Position numbers and translations under genes: made by a program. Below are positions 61,344 to 64,000 of a stretch of 64,000 bases of DNA, in pieces. Positions within the stretch are counted from its first letter, which is position 1. Every line of letters starts with the position of its first letter. The DNA is from Ignavibacteriota bacterium (lineage in GTDB: Bacteria > Bacteroidota > Ignavibacteria > UBA10030 > SZUA-254): assembly GCA_025358305.1 (NCBI GenBank), contig JANYJZ010000013.1, forward strand, positions 62,001 through 126,000, written 5' to 3'. The notes below the pieces were generated by a model. It did not search any database. It was given only the letters and a program-made list of their open reading frames with translations, and had not been told where the DNA came from.

Positions 61344-61772
61344 ATGTACGACATACTGACACAACAGATCAAGAATGAAGTGACGAAACTCGGCGTCACG
61401 GAGCTCACCACCCCCGAAGCGGTCGACGCGTTCATCGCGGGCCAGAAGGGGACCGTCCTCGTGTTCGTCAATTCCGTCTGCGGCTGCGCGGGCGGCGTGG
61501 CTCGGCCGGCCCTCGGCCTCTCCATGAAGCACACCGTCCGTCCGGACGCCTTCGCGACCGTCTTTGCGAGCAGCGACCGGGAAGCGACGATGCGCATGCG
61601 CTCGTATTTCACCGGCATGCCCCCCTCCTCCCCCTCGTTCGCACTCCTGAGAGACAGCAAGCTCGTGGCGATGGTCCACCGGTCCGACATCGAGATCCGG
61701 GACGCGCATGATGTCGCGCAGATCCTCACCGGGCTCTTCGACAAGTACTGCGCAAAGGTCGGGCAGAACTGA
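61344..61772 (+). CDS. BrxA/BrxB-type bacilliredoxin (DUF1094)
   Basis: 142 residues from ATG 61344. It is a thioredoxin-like fold with the CGC active site, Cys46 and Cys48 in NSVCGCAGG, and the RPALG and MPPSSPSFALLRD motifs of the YphP/YqiW family. In Bacillus, these reduce bacillithiol mixed disulphides. Whether this organism makes bacillithiol cannot be seen here. An earlier in-frame codon at 61269 would add an unlikely N-terminal tail and lies before the predicted promoter. It ends 70 bp before a hairpin with a U tract. Confidence 0.9.
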   Translation: MYDILTQQIKNEVTKLGVTELTTPEAVDAFIAGQKGTVLVFVNSVCGCAGGVARPALGLSMKHTVRPDAFATVFASSDREATMRMRSYFTGMPPSSPSFALLRDSKLVAMVHRSDIEIRDAHDVAQILTGLFDKYCAKVGQN

Positions 61773-61804
61773 CCTTTCGCCCTTCCGGCTCGCCCGAGAG
61801 CGAG

Positions 61805-61835
61805 TTGGAATTTTCCGGTAATCTTCGTATCTTTA
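61805..61835 (+). promoter_or_regulatory. Predicted promoter of typA
   Basis: TTG (61805-61807), 20 nt, TATCTTTA at 61828-61835, nearly the full consensus. The predicted transcription start (about 61842) coincides with the 5' edge of the hairpin at 61842-61871. Confidence 0.5.
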
Positions 61836-61841
61836 CAACAC

Positions 61842-61875
61842 ACGCCTCGAGCGATTAACTGCTTGAGGCGTTTTT
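61842..61875 (+). terminator. Hairpin with U tract between the bacilliredoxin gene and typA
   Basis: ACGCCTCGAGC pairs with GCTTGAGGCGT (one G-U pair) around an 8-nt loop, followed by TTTTT at 61871-61875. It has the form of an intrinsic terminator for the bacilliredoxin transcript. Because a promoter lies just upstream, it may also sit at the 5' end of typA mRNA. Confidence 0.6.
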
Positions 61876-61932
61876 GTTCAATACCACCCCTTTTCCGGGG
61901 GTCCTCCCCGGTGCGGGATTCAAGGAGATTTC

Positions 61933-63783
61933 ATGCAGCGACGAGCAGACGTACGAAATATCGCCATTATCGCCCATGTCGATCATGGCAAGACAACGCT
62001 TGTGGACTATATGCTTCGCCAAACGGGCACGTTCCGCGAGAACCAGGAGATGGTGAAGCGGGTCATGGATTCCAACGACCTCGAAAAGGAACGCGGGATC
62101 ACGATCCTCGCCAAGAACACCGCCGTCTTCTATAAGGCCCCGGGAAGCAAGGAGACGATCAAGATCAACATCGTCGACACCCCCGGCCACTCCGATTTTG
62201 CCGGCGAAGTGGAGCGGACGTTGAAGATGGTCGACGGCGTCCTTCTCCTTGTCGACGCCGCGGAAGGCCCCCTTCCCGGCACGAAATTCGTCCTGAAGAA
62301 GTCGCTCGAACTCAACCTCCAGCCGATCGTCGTCATCAACAAGATCGACCGCAAGGACGCGCGCGCGCACGTCGTCCTCGACGAGGTCTTCGAGCTGTTC
62401 CTCTCCTTGGGAGCACACGACCACCAGCTCGACTTCCCGACGATCTACTGCATCGCGAAGCAGGGCATCGCGAAGCGGGAACTCGAGGATGAGGGCGTCA
62501 ATCTTGAGCCGCTCTTCGAAGCGATCGTCAGCAAGATCCCTGGACCTCCGGGCGACGCCGTCTCCCCCTTCCAGATGCTCATCAGCGCCATCGATTACAG
62601 CGATTATCTCGGGCGTCTCGGCATCGGCCGCGTCGAGCGCGGGACGATCAAACTCGGCTCGCCCATGAAGGTCGTCCGCCGCGACGGCACGGTCGACGAC
62701 GCGCGTGTGACGAAGATCTACTCGTTCGAAGGCCTCAAGCGCACGGAAGTGAACCAGGCCGCCGCCGGCGACATCATCGCCCTGGCCGGGATGGAAGACG
62801 TCGACATCGGCGAAACGGTCGCCGACGCGGCTGATCCGCGCCCGCTCCCGTTCGTCACCATCGAAGAGCCGACGCTCTCCATGAACTTCGTCGTCAACAA
62901 CTCCCCGTTCGCCGGAACGGAAGGAAAATACGTCACTACAAGGAACCTCGGTGAACGCCTCGCCCGGGAACTCCGGTCGAACGTCAGTCTGCGCGTGGAA
63001 CTCACCGACAGCCCCGACGTCTTCAAGGTGAGCGGACGCGGCGAACTGCACCTGGGCATCCTCATCGAGACGATGCGGCGCGAAGGGTTCGAGTTCCAGG
63101 TCTCCGCCCCGGAAGTGATCTACAAGCGGATCGACGATGTCCTCTGCGAACCGATGGAACACGTCATCATCGACGTGCCGGACGAACATGCCGGCGTCGT
63201 CATCCAGAACCTCGGATCCCGGAAGGCCCTCATGCGGAACATGCTCCAGTCTCAGGGAAGCACCCGGCTCGAGTTCATCATGCCGGCCCGGGGCCTGTTG
63301 GGGTTCCGGTCGGAGTTCATGACCGAAACGAAGGGCACAGGCCTGCTTCATCATAATTTCCACGGTTACGAGCCGTACAAGGGCGATCTTTCGACGCGGC
63401 ACAAGGGCGCCGTCGTCCAGCTCGAGGACGGCCAGTCGACCGCGTACGCCATGTTCAAGCTCCAGGAACGCATCGTGTTCTTCATCGAGCCCGGAACAAA
63501 GGTCTACGGCGGCATGGTCGTGGGCGAGAGCTCGCGCGAAGACGATATCATCGTCAACGTCTGCAAGCTCAAGCAGCTCTCGAACATGCGTTCGAGCGGC
63601 GCCGACGAGGCGATCCGCCTCGAGCCGCCGCTGCTCCATTCGCTCGAACAGGCCATTGAATGGATCGCGACCGACGAGTACATCGAAGTGACGCCGAAGT
63701 CGCTCCGGCTCCGGAAGAAGGTCCTCGACCACAACGAGCGCCAGCGCTCTGGCAAGAAGAAGGTTGAAGCAGTCGAGGGGTAG
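61933..63783 (+). CDS. typA: Ribosome-associated GTPase TypA/BipA
   Basis: 616 residues, the family length. Start MQRRADVRNIAIIAHVDHGK, with G1 AHVDHGKTT (residues 14-22). Further motifs are G2 RGITILAKN, G3 DTPGHSDF and G4 NKIDR. EF-G-like domains follow, ending with the TypA-specific C-terminal RLRKKVLDHNERQRSGKKKV. It binds ribosomes under stress and in subunit assembly. AAGGAG stands 8 bp before ATG. The aminotransferase gene begins 41 bp later. Confidence 0.97.
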   Translation: MQRRADVRNIAIIAHVDHGKTTLVDYMLRQTGTFRENQEMVKRVMDSNDLEKERGITILAKNTAVFYKAPGSKETIKINIVDTPGHSDFAGEVERTLKMVDGVLLLVDAAEGPLPGTKFVLKKSLELNLQPIVVINKIDRKDARAHVVLDEVFELFLSLGAHDHQLDFPTIYCIAKQGIAKRELEDEGVNLEPLFEAIVSKIPGPPGDAVSPFQMLISAIDYSDYLGRLGIGRVERGTIKLGSPMKVVRRDGTVDDARVTKIYSFEGLKRTEVNQAAAGDIIALAGMEDVDIGETVADAADPRPLPFVTIEEPTLSMNFVVNNSPFAGTEGKYVTTRNLGERLARELRSNVSLRVELTDSPDVFKVSGRGELHLGILIETMRREGFEFQVSAPEVIYKRIDDVLCEPMEHVIIDVPDEHAGVVIQNLGSRKALMRNMLQSQGSTRLEFIMPARGLLGFRSEFMTETKGTGLLHHNFHGYEPYKGDLSTRHKGAVVQLEDGQSTAYAMFKLQERIVFFIEPGTKVYGGMVVGESSREDDIIVNVCKLKQLSNMRSSGADEAIRLEPPLLHSLEQAIEWIATDEYIEVTPKSLRLRKKVLDHNERQRSGKKKVEAVEG

Positions 63784-63824
63784 CCCTCGACCGCCGTTCG
63801 TTCCAAGTTTTCCAAGGAACCCAT

Positions 63825-64000
63825 GTGCAGTTCTCCCAGCGCACAGATTGGCCCCTCCGCCATAACCGCCTGACCGAGCTTCTCGATCGCCGGCGCCGGG
63901 AGGGGCTTCCGGTCCTCGACCTGACGATCTCCAACCCGACATCTCTGGGCTTTTCATACCCGGAGAAGGATCTTCTCAGCGCCTTCTCGCAACCCTCGAT
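63825..64000 (+). CDS. Class I/II aminotransferase, 3' end outside window
   Basis: 58 codons are visible from GTG 63825, preceded by AAGGAA (63814-63819). The translation reads RTDWPLRHNRLTELLDRRRR and DLTISNPTSLGFSYP, the N-terminal pattern of a PLP-dependent class I/II aminotransferase subgroup in which DLTxSNPTxxGxxYP is conserved. The catalytic Lys lies beyond the window, so activity and substrate are unknown. It probably follows typA in an operon. Confidence 0.65.
   Translation, partial: MQFSQRTDWPLRHNRLTELLDRRRREGLPVLDLTISNPTSLGFSYPEKDLLSAFSQPS

Overview
The window is GC-rich, densely coded chromosomal DNA from a member of the Bacteroidota/Ignavibacteria-like part of the FCB group. Three lines of evidence support this. 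First, at least three secreted proteins (26390-28453, 53981-54874, 54896-56491) end in the 'QNYPNPFN' C-terminal module used as a type IX secretion (T9SS) sorting signal. Second, menaquinone is made by the futalosine route. Third, nearly every intergenic region with a long leader carries a TTG-N20-TAnnTT promoter, the form expected for the Bacteroidota primary sigma factor. Species-level placement is not possible from sequence reading alone. The cut ends are a TPR protein on the left and an aminotransferase on the right.

Layout. 1-9980: TPR protein, a CarboxypepD_reg/DUF5686 protein, a secreted GH13 pullulanase-like enzyme, a beta-CASP metallo-beta-lactamase RNase-like protein, an SDR without the usual catalytic residues, an exported protein of unknown function and an anti-sigma-type ATPase. 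10052-14939: a DUF2779 (Cas4-like plus exonuclease) protein, malate dehydrogenase, ribosomal proteins L27 and L21, a lone receiver domain, an unannotated 38-residue membrane peptide and a cysteine-cluster protein. 15033-19419: two exported amidohydrolases, one with two tandem modules. 19420-20778: a scarred stretch holding a cysteine-synthase 5' fragment joined out of frame to the 3' part of a ketopantoate reductase. 20782-24215: small genes (cupin, DUF1801, EamA transporter, SPFH, DUF3224). 24219-33660: a long minus-strand cluster of a VWA membrane protein, a subtilisin with a T9SS signal, a MoxR ATPase and three consecutive parvulin/SurA-type foldases, which reads as an envelope biogenesis and secretion unit.

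33890-40930: the menaquinone cluster, with UbiA-type prenyltransferase (MqnP), UbiX-type (MqnM), UbiD-type (MqnL), a single protein joining aminofutalosine synthase (MqnE) to chorismate dehydratase (MqnA), then MqnC, and convergent MqnD. Only the nucleosidase step is absent here. 40987-42122: Tag glycosylase and a conserved hypothetical. 42322-49493: a TolC/adaptor/RND efflux operon followed by an aldehyde dehydrogenase. 49498-51288: an ABC exporter. 51599-54874: a run of small secreted or lipid-anchored proteins of unknown role, with base composition that looks less GC-rich. 54896-58204: a DUF1501/DUF1800 pair. 58449-64000: a membrane protein, a histidine phosphatase, RF3, a bacilliredoxin, TypA and the start of an aminotransferase.

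The most notable items are the MqnE-MqnA fusion, the apparently CTG-initiated UbiD gene beside it, the cysK/panE scar, two near-identical promoters in front of unrelated small operons, and the loss of catalytic residues in the SDR and amidohydrolase modules. No rRNA, tRNA, CRISPR array or intact transposase was seen.
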